In this document: one piece after another, positions 8,631 through 18,169 of the stretch | Layout of the letters: the number at the start of each line of letters is the position of its first letter | Position numbering within the stretch: the first letter of the stretch is position 1 | Source of the DNA: Oenococcus sp. UCMA 16435 | GTDB lineage: Bacteria > Bacillota > Bacilli > Lactobacillales > Lactobacillaceae | Length of the DNA: 64,000 nt | Direction: 5' to 3' | Assembly (NCBI GenBank): GCA_004010835.2 | Contig: CP030868.2 | Span: 124,001 to 188,000, forward strand | Program-made: the position numbers and the translations under genes | The notes under the pieces: generated by a model | The model's database searches: none | Told to the model about the DNA's origin: nothing | The model's input: the letters and a program-made list of their open reading frames with translations, nothing else

Positions 8631-8972
8631 AAAATCACTCCCTTTCGATAAACAACGATCAATAAAGTATAAGAAACGAGGATTTTTAAACTAGTAGAAA
8701 GCAGATGGCCTGCTGAAAAAACGTCATTTTCCAAGATCATAAAATAACTACCCTAACTATATCTGTAATAATTAATTAAATTTCACAAACGAGAAATGAC
8801 TGTCTTTTTACAATGCGGTTTGAAAAGTTTTAATTTACTAAAATCGGAAAAATTGTCTTATCTAACTATGATTAGATAAAAAAAGACAGTTAGCAAAAAC
8901 TGCCTATTGATTTATTATGAAATAAAATTATCAAAAATATCTTTTTTAATCACGTTACAAATTAGGTGCTGA
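8631..8972. other. Intergenic region after the rib operon
   Basis: It contains the rib terminator at 8877-8908. The rest, 8650-8870, is A/T-rich with no convincing gene. Confidence 0.5.
8877..8908 (-). terminator. Terminator of the riboflavin operon
   Basis: On the minus strand GGCAGTT and AACTGTC form a stem followed by a run of seven T, 65 bp after ribH. Confidence 0.8.
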
Positions 8973-9440
8973 TTACTTGATTAATTGTCTCTCAAGATAA
9001 ATTAAGTCCAGGACGCCTCGTGCACAATCGGCACCTTTATTACCAGCTTTTCCACCTGCCCTATTAATAGCCTGATCAAGTGTATTAGTTGTAAGAACAC
9101 CGAACATAACCGGAACCGGCCCATTTAAAGATTGGCTGGCAATTCCATTAGCAGTTTCTTCACACACATAATCATAATGTGAAGTTTCCCCACGAATCAC
9201 AGCTCCTAAGGCGATAATACCATCAAATTTTTTTGTTTCTGCCATTTTTTTAACAATCCGGGGAATTTCCATTGCTCCCGGAACCCAGGCAACTGTAATA
9301 TCACTCTTGTTGACCGAATATTTAAGCAATTCGCTCTCGCTTCCCTGAAGCAATTTGTTCGTCACCAGTTCGTTAAAGCGAGCAACAACAATACCAATTT
9401 TGAGGCCTTGACCCGTTATCGTCCCATTAATTTCAACCAT
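8973..9440 (-). CDS. ribH: 6,7-dimethyl-8-ribityllumazine synthase
   Basis: RibH condenses the ribityl-aminouracil with dihydroxybutanone phosphate to give lumazine, the direct riboflavin precursor. Its 155 residues are the usual length. Visible family segments are [26 protein letters not shown] and [15 protein letters not shown], whose His is the catalytic residue. It is the last gene of the rib operon. The ATG directly follows the ribBA stop (TAAATG) and AAGGAGG is upstream, so the two are translationally coupled. The operon terminator lies downstream. Confidence 0.96.
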   Translation of the reverse strand: MVEINGTITGQGLKIGIVVARFNELVTNKLLQGSESELLKYSVNKSDITVAWVPGAMEIPRIVKKMAETKKFDGIIALGAVIRGETSHYDYVCEETANGIASQSLNGPVPVMFGVLTTNTLDQAINRAGGKAGNKGADCARGVLDLIYLERQLIK

Positions 9441-10658
9441 TTATTCAACCTCCTTTAATAAATGATGCAATTTATCTTTTTTTGTTTGCAAGTATTTCTT
9501 ATTTTCTTTGGTCGGTTTGATTTCCAAAGGAACCCTTTCGACAACTTCGATCCCAATGCTTTGAATTTGATTGATCTTGTCGGGATTATTGGTCATTAAT
9601 TTAACGGCATTGATTCCTTTCTGTTTAAGAATTGAAGCAACCAGATCGTAATTACGCTGATCAGCCGAAAAACCTAACTTAAGATTAGCTTCGACGGTAT
9701 CCAAACCATTATCTTGCAAATGATAAGCCTTTAATTTGTTTGCCAAACCAATCCCCCGACCTTCCTGTCGAAGATATAAAACAGCTCCTTGCCCAGACTG
9801 TTCAATCATTTCTAAGGCTTTATGTAACTGGTCGCCACAATCGCATCTTCGAGAACCAAAAAGATCCCCAGTTAAGCATTCAGAATGAACTCTTAATAAC
9901 AAAGGATTTTGATGGTCAATGTTCCCCTTTGAAATTAATAAAGTCGGTTCCTTTTCATTAACGGTTGAAAAAGCTTCTAATGTAAAATTGCCATATTTTG
10001 TTGGCATGCTAACCTTGGCAATCGAAGAACAAACATCGATATTTTTGCGATAACGGTACTGAATTAATTCATCAATCGTAATAATTGGCATGTCCATTTC
10101 TTCTGAAAACTGTTTTAAATCTTTTCTTCTGGCCATCGTACCATCTTTTTTTAAAATTTCACAAATGTAGGCAACCGGAATATCCCCGGCTATTTTAGCG
10201 AGGTCAACAGCAGCTTCCGTATGTCCACCGCGTTCAATTACTCCTCCTTGACGGGCCACTAATGGAAAAACATGCCCCGGATGATAGAAGTCGTTCCAAC
10301 CACTGGTTTTTCTTGCCAATTTTTCGATTGTCCTAGAACGATCATAAGCTGATATTCCGGTAGAAGTAGTCTTTGCATCCAAGCTAACTGTAAAAGCTGT
10401 TCCATATTTATCAGTTGAATTATTAATCATTGGTAAAAGCTGCAGACGATCAGCATATTCCTCTGCCATTGGCACACAAAGTAATCCCCGAGCAGAGGTG
10501 ACCATCGTATTGACTGATTGGGGAGTTACAAATTGAGCCAAACCGACCATATCGCCTTCGGACTCTCGATTTTCAGAATCCGCGACGATGATTAAATGGC
10601 CCTTTTTTAATTCAACAATTGCATCTTCTATTTTTTTTACAAAGTCATTTTTTATCAT
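9441..10658 (-). CDS. ribBA: Bifunctional DHBP synthase / GTP cyclohydrolase II
   Basis: This 405-residue fusion supplies both branches of riboflavin synthesis. Residues 1-200 are the DHBP synthase (RibB) with DSENRESEGDMVG and GGHTEAAVDL. Residues about 205-400 are GTP cyclohydrolase II (RibA) with the zinc site GDLFGSRRCDCGDQL and LRQEGRGIGL. The start overlaps the ribE stop by 4 nt (ATGA), and the stop abuts ribH. All expected motifs are present. Confidence 0.96.
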   Translation of the reverse strand: MIKNDFVKKIEDAIVELKKGHLIIVADSENRESEGDMVGLAQFVTPQSVNTMVTSARGLLCVPMAEEYADRLQLLPMINNSTDKYGTAFTVSLDAKTTSTGISAYDRSRTIEKLARKTSGWNDFYHPGHVFPLVARQGGVIERGGHTEAAVDLAKIAGDIPVAYICEILKKDGTMARRKDLKQFSEEMDMPIITIDELIQYRYRKNIDVCSSIAKVSMPTKYGNFTLEAFSTVNEKEPTLLISKGNIDHQNPLLLRVHSECLTGDLFGSRRCDCGDQLHKALEMIEQSGQGAVLYLRQEGRGIGLANKLKAYHLQDNGLDTVEANLKLGFSADQRNYDLVASILKQKGINAVKLMTNNPDKINQIQSIGIEVVERVPLEIKPTKENKKYLQTKKDKLHHLLKEVE

Positions 10659-11251
10659 TTATCATTTCTCCTATGATCAACAACGTATTTGCCTAAAATA
10701 TCGGTTTCAATATTAACCAACTCATTTAACTGCAAACGACCTAAAATGGTTTGTTTCAATGTAAAAGGAATCAGACCAACCTGAAAATAATCCGGGGTAA
10801 CCTTAACAACGGTCAAACTGACTCCGTCGATGGCAATTGAACCTTTTTCAACAACATAGGGTTGGTATTTTTTCGTTAATGAAAAGCTCATTAATACAGA
10901 ATTTTGCTCCGCTTGTCGGCGAAGTAATTTTGCAATTGTATCAATATGGCCCAATACAATGTGACCATCCAATTTATCATTTATCCTAAGCGAACTTTCC
11001 AAATTAACCGGATCGTTAGTTTTAAGCATTGACAGATTTGTGCGCTGGATTGTTTCCGGCATAACTTCGACGTTAAAACCGTCCGAATTAAAAGCTGTGA
11101 TTGTCAGACAAATCCCATTGACAGCGATGCTATCACCCAAAGAGCCGTTTTTATTATTAATTAATTCTGATTTAATTGTGAAAGTTGCAGTTTCATTGTG
11201 TTTGTTAATAACGACAATTTTTCCGATATCCCTGATGATTCCAGTAAACAT
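10655..11251 (-). CDS. ribE: Riboflavin synthase alpha subunit
   Basis: RibE dismutates two lumazines to riboflavin plus the aminouracil. The 198-residue protein shows the internal duplication typical of the family: MFTGIIRDIGKI with NGICLTI in the first barrel and GSIAIDGVSLTVV in the second. I chose the ATG at 11251, which starts MFTGI and has GGAGG 7 nt upstream; a longer frame from 11284 lacks that signal. It lies 1 nt after the ribD stop and overlaps ribBA by 4 nt. Confidence 0.95.
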   Translation of the reverse strand: MFTGIIRDIGKIVVINKHNETATFTIKSELINNKNGSLGDSIAVNGICLTITAFNSDGFNVEVMPETIQRTNLSMLKTNDPVNLESSLRINDKLDGHIVLGHIDTIAKLLRRQAEQNSVLMSFSLTKKYQPYVVEKGSIAIDGVSLTVVKVTPDYFQVGLIPFTLKQTILGRLQLNELVNIETDILGKYVVDHRRNDK

Positions 11252-11252
11252 T

Positions 11253-12305
11253 TCAAAACCTCCTTGCACTGATACGCAAATCATTGTCCAATTGAACCGT
11301 TTTTATTTTTGAAAAATCGAGTGTCTCAGATAAGCCTTGACCGTAAACCGCTGGAAGACCTTGACCACCAATGATCTTTGGCGATAAATAGACAACTAAT
11401 TGATCAACTAATTTTTGCTTGACAAAAGCTGCCTGAATTTTGCTGCCACCTTCAACCAGTAGTGACTGAATACCGTGTGCGGACAAAAGATTGATAATTC
11501 GATTCGGTGTCCAGGAATCATCAAAAAATAGTTCGACATTCTTTGGTGTTTCACGTTCACTTTTTAAAGTAGTGAGTATCCAAATCGGTGTATCAGAATT
11601 AAAGACCTTTAACTGAAAATCCAGTTGTTCGATGTCCCTAACCAGCAAAATACGAATTGGCGGAAATTCTAACTGCTTTTTTCGAACCGTTAAGGCTGGA
11701 TTATCAATTTTAAGAGTGTTTTCACCAATCAAAATTGCTTGGCGATCAGCCCGTAAATGCTGAGAATCGAGATATGCTGCTTGACCCGTAAGGATCGTAC
11801 GCTCTTTTTTGGCCTGGTTTATTTTTCCATCTAGGGACATTGCGTATTTGAGAGTTACAAAAGGACGATGATGTTGGTAAAAGAAATTATAAAATTCATT
11901 AAGATCACCACTAGTTTGTTTTAGAACTGTGACATCGATATTTTTGGCCTTAAGCATATTAATTCCCTTTCCGCTAACCAATGGATTAGGATCTTGTTGA
12001 CCAATTACAACCTTTTTAATACCTACTTCAATTATTTTTTTAGCACAGGGTGGCGTTTTACCATAATGACTGCATGGCTCTAAAGTCACATACATGGTTG
12101 CTCCAATTGCCTGTTTGAGATCCGCTAAATTATTTAAAGCATCAATTTCAGCGTGTGGTTCACCAAAGCGATGATGATAGCCAGTTGCTAAAACCTGCTC
12201 ATTTTTAACGATCACGGCACCTACTTGTGGATTAGTCCAAGTATTTCCGTGACCTTTTTTAGCTTCCAAAAAAGCTAGATCCATAAAACGATTTTTGTTT
12301 TTCAT
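11253..12305 (-). CDS. ribD: Riboflavin-specific deaminase / reductase
   Basis: RibD deaminates and reduces the first pyrimidine intermediate. The N-terminal deaminase domain shows the zinc site HAEIDAL with PCSHYGKTPPCAKKI. The reductase domain begins near residue 145 (RPFVTLKYAMSLDGKI) and contains LLVEGG. The 350-residue length is normal. It is the first gene of the operon and lies directly behind the FMN riboswitch, so the operon order is ribD-ribE-ribBA-ribH. Confidence 0.96.
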   Translation of the reverse strand: MKNKNRFMDLAFLEAKKGHGNTWTNPQVGAVIVKNEQVLATGYHHRFGEPHAEIDALNNLADLKQAIGATMYVTLEPCSHYGKTPPCAKKIIEVGIKKVVIGQQDPNPLVSGKGINMLKAKNIDVTVLKQTSGDLNEFYNFFYQHHRPFVTLKYAMSLDGKINQAKKERTILTGQAAYLDSQHLRADRQAILIGENTLKIDNPALTVRKKQLEFPPIRILLVRDIEQLDFQLKVFNSDTPIWILTTLKSERETPKNVELFFDDSWTPNRIINLLSAHGIQSLLVEGGSKIQAAFVKQKLVDQLVVYLSPKIIGGQGLPAVYGQGLSETLDFSKIKTVQLDNDLRISARRF

Positions 12306-12312
12306 TTAATTA

Positions 12313-12549
12313 CCCAATAAAAAAAGCTCCGTTAACCCGGGGCTTAATAACTGACGCTTCAAATAAAATTCCATATTTAATATCCGGTAAAACCGGCATT
12401 AAAAATACGAAATAATTATTCATTTCTTCTTCCATCCAGACTATACTGTCGGTCCCAGACTTTCACTGGGTCCACCGCTTATGCGGGTCACGGACTTCAA
12501 CAAATTGTTGTTACCGTCGGTTGGGAATTACACCCTGCCCCGAAGAAAT
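12313..12549 (-). promoter_or_regulatory. FMN riboswitch (RFN element) with terminator
   Basis: The aptamer occupies about 12424-12549. On the minus strand it opens with CTTCGGGGCAGGGTG and closes with CCGACAGTATAGTCTGGATG, both hallmark RFN segments. A terminator stem (AAGCCCCG/CGGAGCTT with one mismatch, then TTTTTTT) lies at 12313-12346, just before ribD. FMN binding should stop transcription. A TATAAT -10 box is visible upstream at 12570-12575; its -35 is weak. Confidence 0.95.
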
Positions 12550-12734
12550 TTATTTAATTACCAAAAGTAATTATACTACCGCAGAATATAAAAGAATTGA
12601 AAAGATTGTGATTTATTTGGTAAATTGTAAAAAAGAAAAGCTTGCAGGGCTTGACAAAGGAAAACAACAGGATAATTCAGATTTTTTTAATCTTCAAAAC
12701 AATCAAGTCGCCAGACTAAAATGGAAACCCTAAT
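12550..12734. other. Intergenic region between folP and the FMN riboswitch
   Basis: It holds the rib promoter -10 box (TATAAT, minus strand, 12570-12575). I see no clear terminator for the upstream fol operon, so some readthrough from folP into the riboswitch is possible. Confidence 0.4.
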
Positions 12735-13889
12735 CTAAATTGGAATCATTCCTAAAATAAAGCGGCTAACAAGCACTATTATTTTTTTTGGCAATTCCAT
12801 ATTATTATGATAAATTTGATAAATATCAATCATTTCTTTAGTTTCCTTTACGTCATGAACCCGTAAAATTCTACCGCCGCTTTCTAACATGTTGTTTTCA
12901 AACAATAACGTTGGAAGCAAACGATCTTTGAGCTCTAATTGAAAAAGTTTTTCCAGAAAACTTTTTCTGGAAATTGCGATCATAACCGGGCTGCCGGAAA
13001 AAGCAAGGGTTGAAATGACCTGCATTTTTAAAAGATCCAGTTGCAGGAATTTTTTAGCCTTTGAAAAGCCAACCCCTGGATCAAGAACAATATTTTGTTG
13101 ATTTAAACCACAATCTTCGAGATCCTGGACAGATTTTTTTAAAAAATCTGTCAGTTGTATTGAGAGATTGTCAGCTTTCTCGGAAAAATTTCTGCCGTTG
13201 TACATCGTGACCACTGAAGGTTGATAATTCCGAACTAATTCCAACTTCTTTTTGGAATTAAAACCATCAATATCATTAATTATGTCCACTCCTTGATCTA
13301 AAGCTTTTTCAATGACTTGCTCGGTATTTGAATCGATCGCCAAAACAAGCTTCGGAAATTGTTTTTTGATTGCTTTAATATAAGGAGCAATTCGTTCCCA
13401 CTCTTGATTGGCCGTGATATCTTTAAAGTTCGGTCGTGATGATTTACCGCCAAGTTCAAAAATATCAGCTCCCTGAACTTTTTCTTTTTCGATCCGTTTT
13501 AAGACTGAATCAATGCTAGTATTAATTCCTCCATCATAAAACGAGTCAGGAGTGATATTTAGGATTGAATAAATTAACGGTCTAAAAGTAATATCAAAGC
13601 TGAAGTTTTGCCCTTTAAAAAATACTCTTTGATTGTCAAGAATTTTTTGAAGTTGCTTTTTATTCCTTTTAAAAGTTATTGGCCAGTTTAAAATTAAATT
13701 TTTGAGTTGTTCCTTATTGACCAACGCCACGGCTCGGTTTCCGTTTAACCAAAAAACCGTGACGAACTTGTCAATCAAGGGCCTCAGTTTCAAAATTTCT
13801 TTTTTAGAGTCAGTAAATTCAAGAGTGATAAGTTTACCAAAATAACTTGTTTGGCTGGTAATCGCATTAGTTATTTCGTTAATTTCCAA
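12735..13889 (-). CDS. folP: Dihydropteroate synthase with N-terminal extension
   Basis: FolP joins p-aminobenzoate to the pterin pyrophosphate. The catalytic barrel starts near residue 105 (YSILNITPDSFYDGG) and includes FELGGKSSRP, IVLDPGVGFSK and SRKSFL. About 100 residues precede the barrel. Such extensions occur in Lactobacillales FolP, but the function is unknown to me. It is the last gene of the fol operon and overlaps folC by 11 nt. Confidence 0.93.
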   Translation of the reverse strand: MEINEITNAITSQTSYFGKLITLEFTDSKKEILKLRPLIDKFVTVFWLNGNRAVALVNKEQLKNLILNWPITFKRNKKQLQKILDNQRVFFKGQNFSFDITFRPLIYSILNITPDSFYDGGINTSIDSVLKRIEKEKVQGADIFELGGKSSRPNFKDITANQEWERIAPYIKAIKKQFPKLVLAIDSNTEQVIEKALDQGVDIINDIDGFNSKKKLELVRNYQPSVVTMYNGRNFSEKADNLSIQLTDFLKKSVQDLEDCGLNQQNIVLDPGVGFSKAKKFLQLDLLKMQVISTLAFSGSPVMIAISRKSFLEKLFQLELKDRLLPTLLFENNMLESGGRILRVHDVKETKEMIDIYQIYHNNMELPKKIIVLVSRFILGMIPI

Positions 13890-15201
13890 GTTTTTCAGTC
13901 TCCTTTCCTGTACGCGTTTTTAAATATGTTCGAACTATTTTTAATAAATAAAACGATCCAACAATTAAGATTAGATCATCTGTTCGTTTTTCATTTAAAG
14001 CATAATCCAAAGCCTGATGTGGATCAGAAAAGCTTTGATAAAAATGGCCGTTAAGCTGATAGAAAACTTGTTGTAGCTTATCGGCTGATAATTTTCTTTC
14101 TTGTTGATCGGGTTCTGTAGGAATAAAAATTGTTGATTTTAAGTTTAAAAGTTCTGCTACACATTTTTCAAAATCTTTATCCTTTAAAAAAGCAACTAAA
14201 ACTTTCTTTTTAGAATTTGGATATAGGCAGTTAACAGTTGAAACAAATTGTTTGATGCCAGCTGGATTGTGAGCCCCATCGCAAATAATTTCGGGTTTTT
14301 GGCTAAGCAATTCAAAACGTCCCGGGATTGTTAAATTAGCCAGCGTATTGGACAAGAGTTTTTTCAAATCAAAATCATTTATTGGTTTTGCTTTAATAAA
14401 ATCAATCAGCCAAGTCAGAGCGGTCATTAAATTCAATATTTGATAACTGCCAACCAAAGAAAAGCGAAAATCGATTAATTTATTGTGCAGTTTCAAATTA
14501 ATAATCTCAGCTGTTTTTGTTCTTTTGGCAATTGTTAATTTCAAATCGTCAGCCAAAAATAGACGGGCATTTTTTAAGCGAGCTTCTTTTAAAAGAACTT
14601 TTTGGGCAGCTGTGTCTTGTTTGGGAGCAATTACGACCTTTGCATTTTGCCGAATAATTTTTGCTTTGGTTTGGGCGATCTCTGAAATGGTTTTACCTAG
14701 GATATTTGTGTGGTCAAGACTTATATTTGTAAAAATAGAATAATCGGTCTTGTCAACAGCATTGGTCGCATCTAGTTTTCCACCCAGTCCGCATTCGAGT
14801 ACTACGTAGTCAACGCCCTGATCAGAAAAATAAAGCATGGCGATTAGGAACAGTTTTTCAAATTGGGATAACTGATCAGTTTCAAAAGAATGTTGATTTT
14901 CTAACTGATCAATGATCTGAAAATATTCGTCTAAAATATCACTGTTAATCGCCTCCTGATCAATTCGAATCATTTCATTCACGTTTCCAATAAAGGGGCT
15001 GGTGAATAAACCAACTTTATATTTCAATCCAGTCAACAGGGCTGCAATCATTGTGCTTGTCGAGCCTTTGCCATTAGTGCCGCAAACATGAATGATTGAA
15101 AAATTTCGATCAGGGTGATTTAAATATTGTAAAAATTTTTTTAATAAAGCAATCCGGTCGCCTTGCCCGTATAAAGATCCCGGTAGTTTTTTAATCACCA
15201 T
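13879..15201 (-). CDS. folC: Folylpolyglutamate synthase / dihydrofolate synthase
   Basis: FolC adds glutamate to dihydropteroate or folates. The 440-residue protein has the Mur-ligase-type ATP loop HVCGTNGKGSTS near residue 40, with LFTSPFIG following, and SIFTNISLDHTNILG and CDGAHNPAG further on. It lies 15 bp after folKE and overlaps folP. All motifs of an active enzyme are present. Confidence 0.94.
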   Translation of the reverse strand: MVIKKLPGSLYGQGDRIALLKKFLQYLNHPDRNFSIIHVCGTNGKGSTSTMIAALLTGLKYKVGLFTSPFIGNVNEMIRIDQEAINSDILDEYFQIIDQLENQHSFETDQLSQFEKLFLIAMLYFSDQGVDYVVLECGLGGKLDATNAVDKTDYSIFTNISLDHTNILGKTISEIAQTKAKIIRQNAKVVIAPKQDTAAQKVLLKEARLKNARLFLADDLKLTIAKRTKTAEIINLKLHNKLIDFRFSLVGSYQILNLMTALTWLIDFIKAKPINDFDLKKLLSNTLANLTIPGRFELLSQKPEIICDGAHNPAGIKQFVSTVNCLYPNSKKKVLVAFLKDKDFEKCVAELLNLKSTIFIPTEPDQQERKLSADKLQQVFYQLNGHFYQSFSDPHQALDYALNEKRTDDLILIVGSFYLLKIVRTYLKTRTGKETEKLGN

Positions 15202-15216
15202 TATTCGAGTCCTCTT

Positions 15217-16272
15217 CTACTTTTGCTCAAGCATTTTTAAAAATTGTGTTTGTAACTGCGACTGGCTATCAAAAAGACCACTAAAATAAGTCATTTGAGT
15301 AGTTTCGCCGATTTTTTTTATTCCCCGCATTTCCATACACATATGCCGGGCATTGGTCAAAACGGCCACTCCTTTTGGTTGCAGGATTTCGTTAAAAATT
15401 TCAGCAATGTTAGCTGTCATTTTTTCCTGGATATTTAGTCGATGAGAGACAAAATCGATTAATCGGGGAATTTTGCTTAAACCAATTATTTTGCCATCTT
15501 TGGGAATATAGGCTAGACTGACTTTGCCGAAAAAAGGCAATAAATGATGTTCACAGACCGAATTAAAGCGAATATCTTTGATTAAAATCATTTGTGGATT
15601 ATCAGTTTCCGGTATTTGAAAAATTTTATAATCCGTAAATTCATCAATTCCTTGTGCTGAAAAAATTTCCTGATACATCCTGGCTACGCGAGTTGGAGTC
15701 TCGGTTAAACCCGGTCGCTTAGGGTCTTCACCAATTGCTTCAAGTAACTGTTTGACAGCTTGTTCAATTTTTTGTTGGCCAAATTCTTCTTTTCTAACTA
15801 TCCTGATTTTTTGTTGGCCATTTTTTAATTCCTTGATACTTTCTTTGATCTCTTGATAATAAATTAAATTTGTATCGCAGATTTCAAGGATTGGTTCCAA
15901 GACAAAGAGGCGCTTAAAAGTTTCCGGATGAGGAATGATTAATTTAGAATCACTAATAGTTTGTTTACCAAAAAAAATAATGTCAATGTCTAGAGTTCTT
16001 GGCCCCCAATGAATTTCTCTGGTACGCTTTAGTTTTGTTTCGATTTGATGAATATATAAAAGTAGTTCCCGGGGCGATAATTTCGTGCAAATTTTAACCG
16101 CCATATTTAAAAAATTAGCTTGGTCCAAATTTCCCACAGGAGAAGTCTCGTAGTAACTGGAAGCAGTCTCAATAAGAATATTTTCATTCTGTCCCAAATA
16201 CTTGATTGCTCTTTGCAGATTTAACTGTCGGTTACCCAAATTACTGCCCAAACTTAAAAAGACATTTTCCAT
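15217..16272 (-). CDS. folKE: FolK-FolE fusion (HPPK / GTP cyclohydrolase I)
   Basis: Two folate enzymes share one 351-residue chain. Residues 1-160 are the pterin pyrophosphokinase, with LSLGSNLGNR, YETSPVGNLDQANFLN and GPRTLDIDIIFFG. Residues about 168-351 are GTP cyclohydrolase I, with EDPKRPGLTETPTRVA, SVCEHHLLPFFG (zinc ligands Cys and His) and ARHMCMEMRG. A bifunctional FolKE is known from Lactococcus lactis. The fusion keeps the entry enzyme and a later kinase in fixed ratio. It starts 2 nt after folB. Confidence 0.95.
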   Translation of the reverse strand: MENVFLSLGSNLGNRQLNLQRAIKYLGQNENILIETASSYYETSPVGNLDQANFLNMAVKICTKLSPRELLLYIHQIETKLKRTREIHWGPRTLDIDIIFFGKQTISDSKLIIPHPETFKRLFVLEPILEICDTNLIYYQEIKESIKELKNGQQKIRIVRKEEFGQQKIEQAVKQLLEAIGEDPKRPGLTETPTRVARMYQEIFSAQGIDEFTDYKIFQIPETDNPQMILIKDIRFNSVCEHHLLPFFGKVSLAYIPKDGKIIGLSKIPRLIDFVSHRLNIQEKMTANIAEIFNEILQPKGVAVLTNARHMCMEMRGIKKIGETTQMTYFSGLFDSQSQLQTQFLKMLEQK

Positions 16273-16274
16273 TT

Positions 16275-16625
16275 CTATAGCTCCATTTCTATTTCGACGT
16301 TATCGAAAATACCTTCGATTGGAACGGCTAGTTTTCTAATTTTGATTTTGCTGGCCAAAATTTTATTGCTATCGAGTTGTTTGACTTTTTTTAAAATCAT
16401 ACTGGCCAGTGATTCAATTAAATCAACCTTGTTTTCTTGAATCGTTTGAGAAACAACTTTATAAATTTTTCCATAATCAATTGTTTCTGTCAGTTCGTCG
16501 GCGAGTTTTTCACTTTTTATTTGAACTTCTAAATCTACCTCAAGTTTTTGACCAAGCTTTTTTTCTTCCTGGTAGACGCCGATATGGCCGTAAAACTTCA
16601 TATTGTTAATGCGTATTTTGTACAT
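16275..16625 (-). CDS. folB: Dihydroneopterin aldolase
   Basis: FolB cleaves dihydroneopterin to the hydroxymethyl pterin used by FolK. The 116 residues have the usual length and the segments FYGHIGVYQEEKKLGQ and DYGKIYKV, plus VDLIESLA, whose Glu lies in the pterin pocket. It is the first gene of the fol operon (folB-folKE-folC-folP) and sits directly behind the ZTP riboswitch. Confidence 0.93.
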   Translation of the reverse strand: MYKIRINNMKFYGHIGVYQEEKKLGQKLEVDLEVQIKSEKLADELTETIDYGKIYKVVSQTIQENKVDLIESLASMILKKVKQLDSNKILASKIKIRKLAVPIEGIFDNVEIEMEL

Positions 16626-16720
16626 GAAAACCTCCTCACAATTTAAAAATTGCTTTATTTGAAAACAGGATTGAAAATAAAAATCAACGTTAGTTAGAGA
16701 AGCATGGTTAATAATCAGAA

Positions 16721-16826
16721 TATAAAAGGCGCCCCTAATTAACTAGAAGTGCCCAGGCGATCGGCTTAAATAGATTACGCTTCCTTGTGGTTACCCACTA
16801 TTTCGCCAGTCACATAACCCTTTGAT
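16721..16826 (-). promoter_or_regulatory. ZTP (pfl) riboswitch controlling the folate operon
   Basis: On the minus strand the region contains GTGACTGGCG, then ACCACAAGG, then CGCCTGGGCA, the three conserved parts of the ZTP/ZMP-sensing pfl motif in the right order. The aptamer 3' end overlaps a terminator stem (16728-16753, GGCACTTCTA/TAGGGGCGCC) followed by TTTTATATT. ZTP accumulates when 10-formyl-tetrahydrofolate is short, so it should switch on folate synthesis, which fits the genes downstream. Confidence 0.88.
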
Positions 16827-17053
16827 TTTCAATCTTAACAATACATCAAAGCCAGTTAAATAATAAAGAGTCTATTCAAAAATAGCCAAACAAAAAACTT
16901 TCAACGAAATATCATTTGAATTCGGTATTAATCATAATCCACAATCATTTTGAATTAAATAATATCTTGCCGACATACTTTTCTAGCAATGATTAAAATA
17001 ATTTTTAATCCTGAGAATAGTCAATACGGAAAGATAAATGCGATTTTAAAAAA
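16827..17053. other. A/T-rich intergenic region upstream of the ZTP riboswitch
   Basis: It must contain the fol promoter, but no box pair stands out. No gene is seen. Confidence 0.4.
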
Positions 17054-18058
17054 TCAATTCAAATTTAAAATATCTTCATTGTCTTCGACTGGAAAAGAAA
17101 GATAATCTGTATGAGAAAGTAACTTTTCTGACAGGGAAACTTTTCTGATTCTCTGATTTCCGTATGTCGAAAAATAATACGATTGAGTTTGTGCAGACAT
17201 GTAGCTGCTATAGCAAGTGTAATCAGATTTATTTTCTTCATTAATAACGATGCCCTTGGGAATACTGACAGACTTTAAAATATTGGCTGCAATATTCACT
17301 GCATGAGTTTCGTCCTTCGGTTTTTCAACGAAATTCCTTAAAAAAGCTGCCCGAATAAATCTCGATGTAGGTGTGTAATCACCTGGTAAACCAAATGATC
17401 CGGAACCTTGACTGAAGGGATTCAAAGTTTTTCCAAGCCAATTTACTGATTGATGTTGATTAGGATTTATTGTCAAATAATTTCTTAAATTAGTTTCATG
17501 CCAGGGGTAATCGGGACTATTTGTCATTACTCCGACCGAATGATCATAAATTTTGATTCCGTTTTCTGTAGGTTCAACAATTAGGGCCTTTCCACTTTTG
17601 TCCATAAAAATATAATGTAAAGGCGCTGTTAAACCAAGTATTGGATTTTGACGATCAACAATTGTAATTTCTGTTTCGAATGCTTTTTTAGTGTCTTGGA
17701 TTGTCTTACAGTTAGCCAAGATAAAACTGATTACTTTATCAGGAGAAACAGCGAGCTTATTTGCTTCCTTTGCTTTTTTATATGAAGCATACCTTGGGAA
17801 ATACAAAGTTGCAGCTGTCAGTCCAGCCTGATTTACTCCATCGAAAGTAACTGGACCATCATCAGGCATCTGGATACCCATGCCGATAAAGGGAAGCTTA
17901 CTGATATAAAAATCGTCTTCCCCGTAGCTTGAAGCTATCTTCTTTTCCTTGGGTGTGTATACAACGTTTTTAGCCATTTCTATTGTAAAGTCCATTGTTC
18001 TGGCAAGAACGTTTGTATTGTCCATAGTGTTTATAACAAAACTAGTACATCCGATCAT
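17054..18058 (-). CDS. Penicillin V acylase-like / choloylglycine hydrolase family Ntn-hydrolase
   Basis: The ATG at 18058 begins MIGCTSF, with AAAGGAG upstream. A longer frame from 18091 adds 11 residues without a signal. The short MIG prefix before Cys resembles Bacillus penicillin V acylase, where the prefix is cleaved to expose the Cys nucleophile. Other active-site segments are ARTMDF, FDGVNQAGL, GVMTNSPDYPWH and SRFIRAAF. Family members cleave penicillin V, bile salts or acyl-homoserine lactones. No signal peptide is present, so it is probably cytoplasmic. The substrate is not predictable. Confidence 0.88.
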   Translation of the reverse strand: MIGCTSFVINTMDNTNVLARTMDFTIEMAKNVVYTPKEKKIASSYGEDDFYISKLPFIGMGIQMPDDGPVTFDGVNQAGLTAATLYFPRYASYKKAKEANKLAVSPDKVISFILANCKTIQDTKKAFETEITIVDRQNPILGLTAPLHYIFMDKSGKALIVEPTENGIKIYDHSVGVMTNSPDYPWHETNLRNYLTINPNQHQSVNWLGKTLNPFSQGSGSFGLPGDYTPTSRFIRAAFLRNFVEKPKDETHAVNIAANILKSVSIPKGIVINEENKSDYTCYSSYMSAQTQSYYFSTYGNQRIRKVSLSEKLLSHTDYLSFPVEDNEDILNLN

Positions 18059-18120
18059 TTTTTTAAAATCTCCTTTGTTATCTAGCGGCATTTCTTTTAA
18101 ATCGATTATATTAAACTAAA

Positions 18121-18161
18121 AATAATAAAAATACCTTCACCCAATTTTTCGCGAAGGTATT
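18121..18161 (-). terminator. Terminator of pdxST
   Basis: On the minus strand AATACCTTC and GAAGGTATT pair across a 14-nt loop and are followed by TTTTATTATTT, just after the pdxT stop. Confidence 0.8.
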
Positions 18162-18169
18162 TGTAAAAA

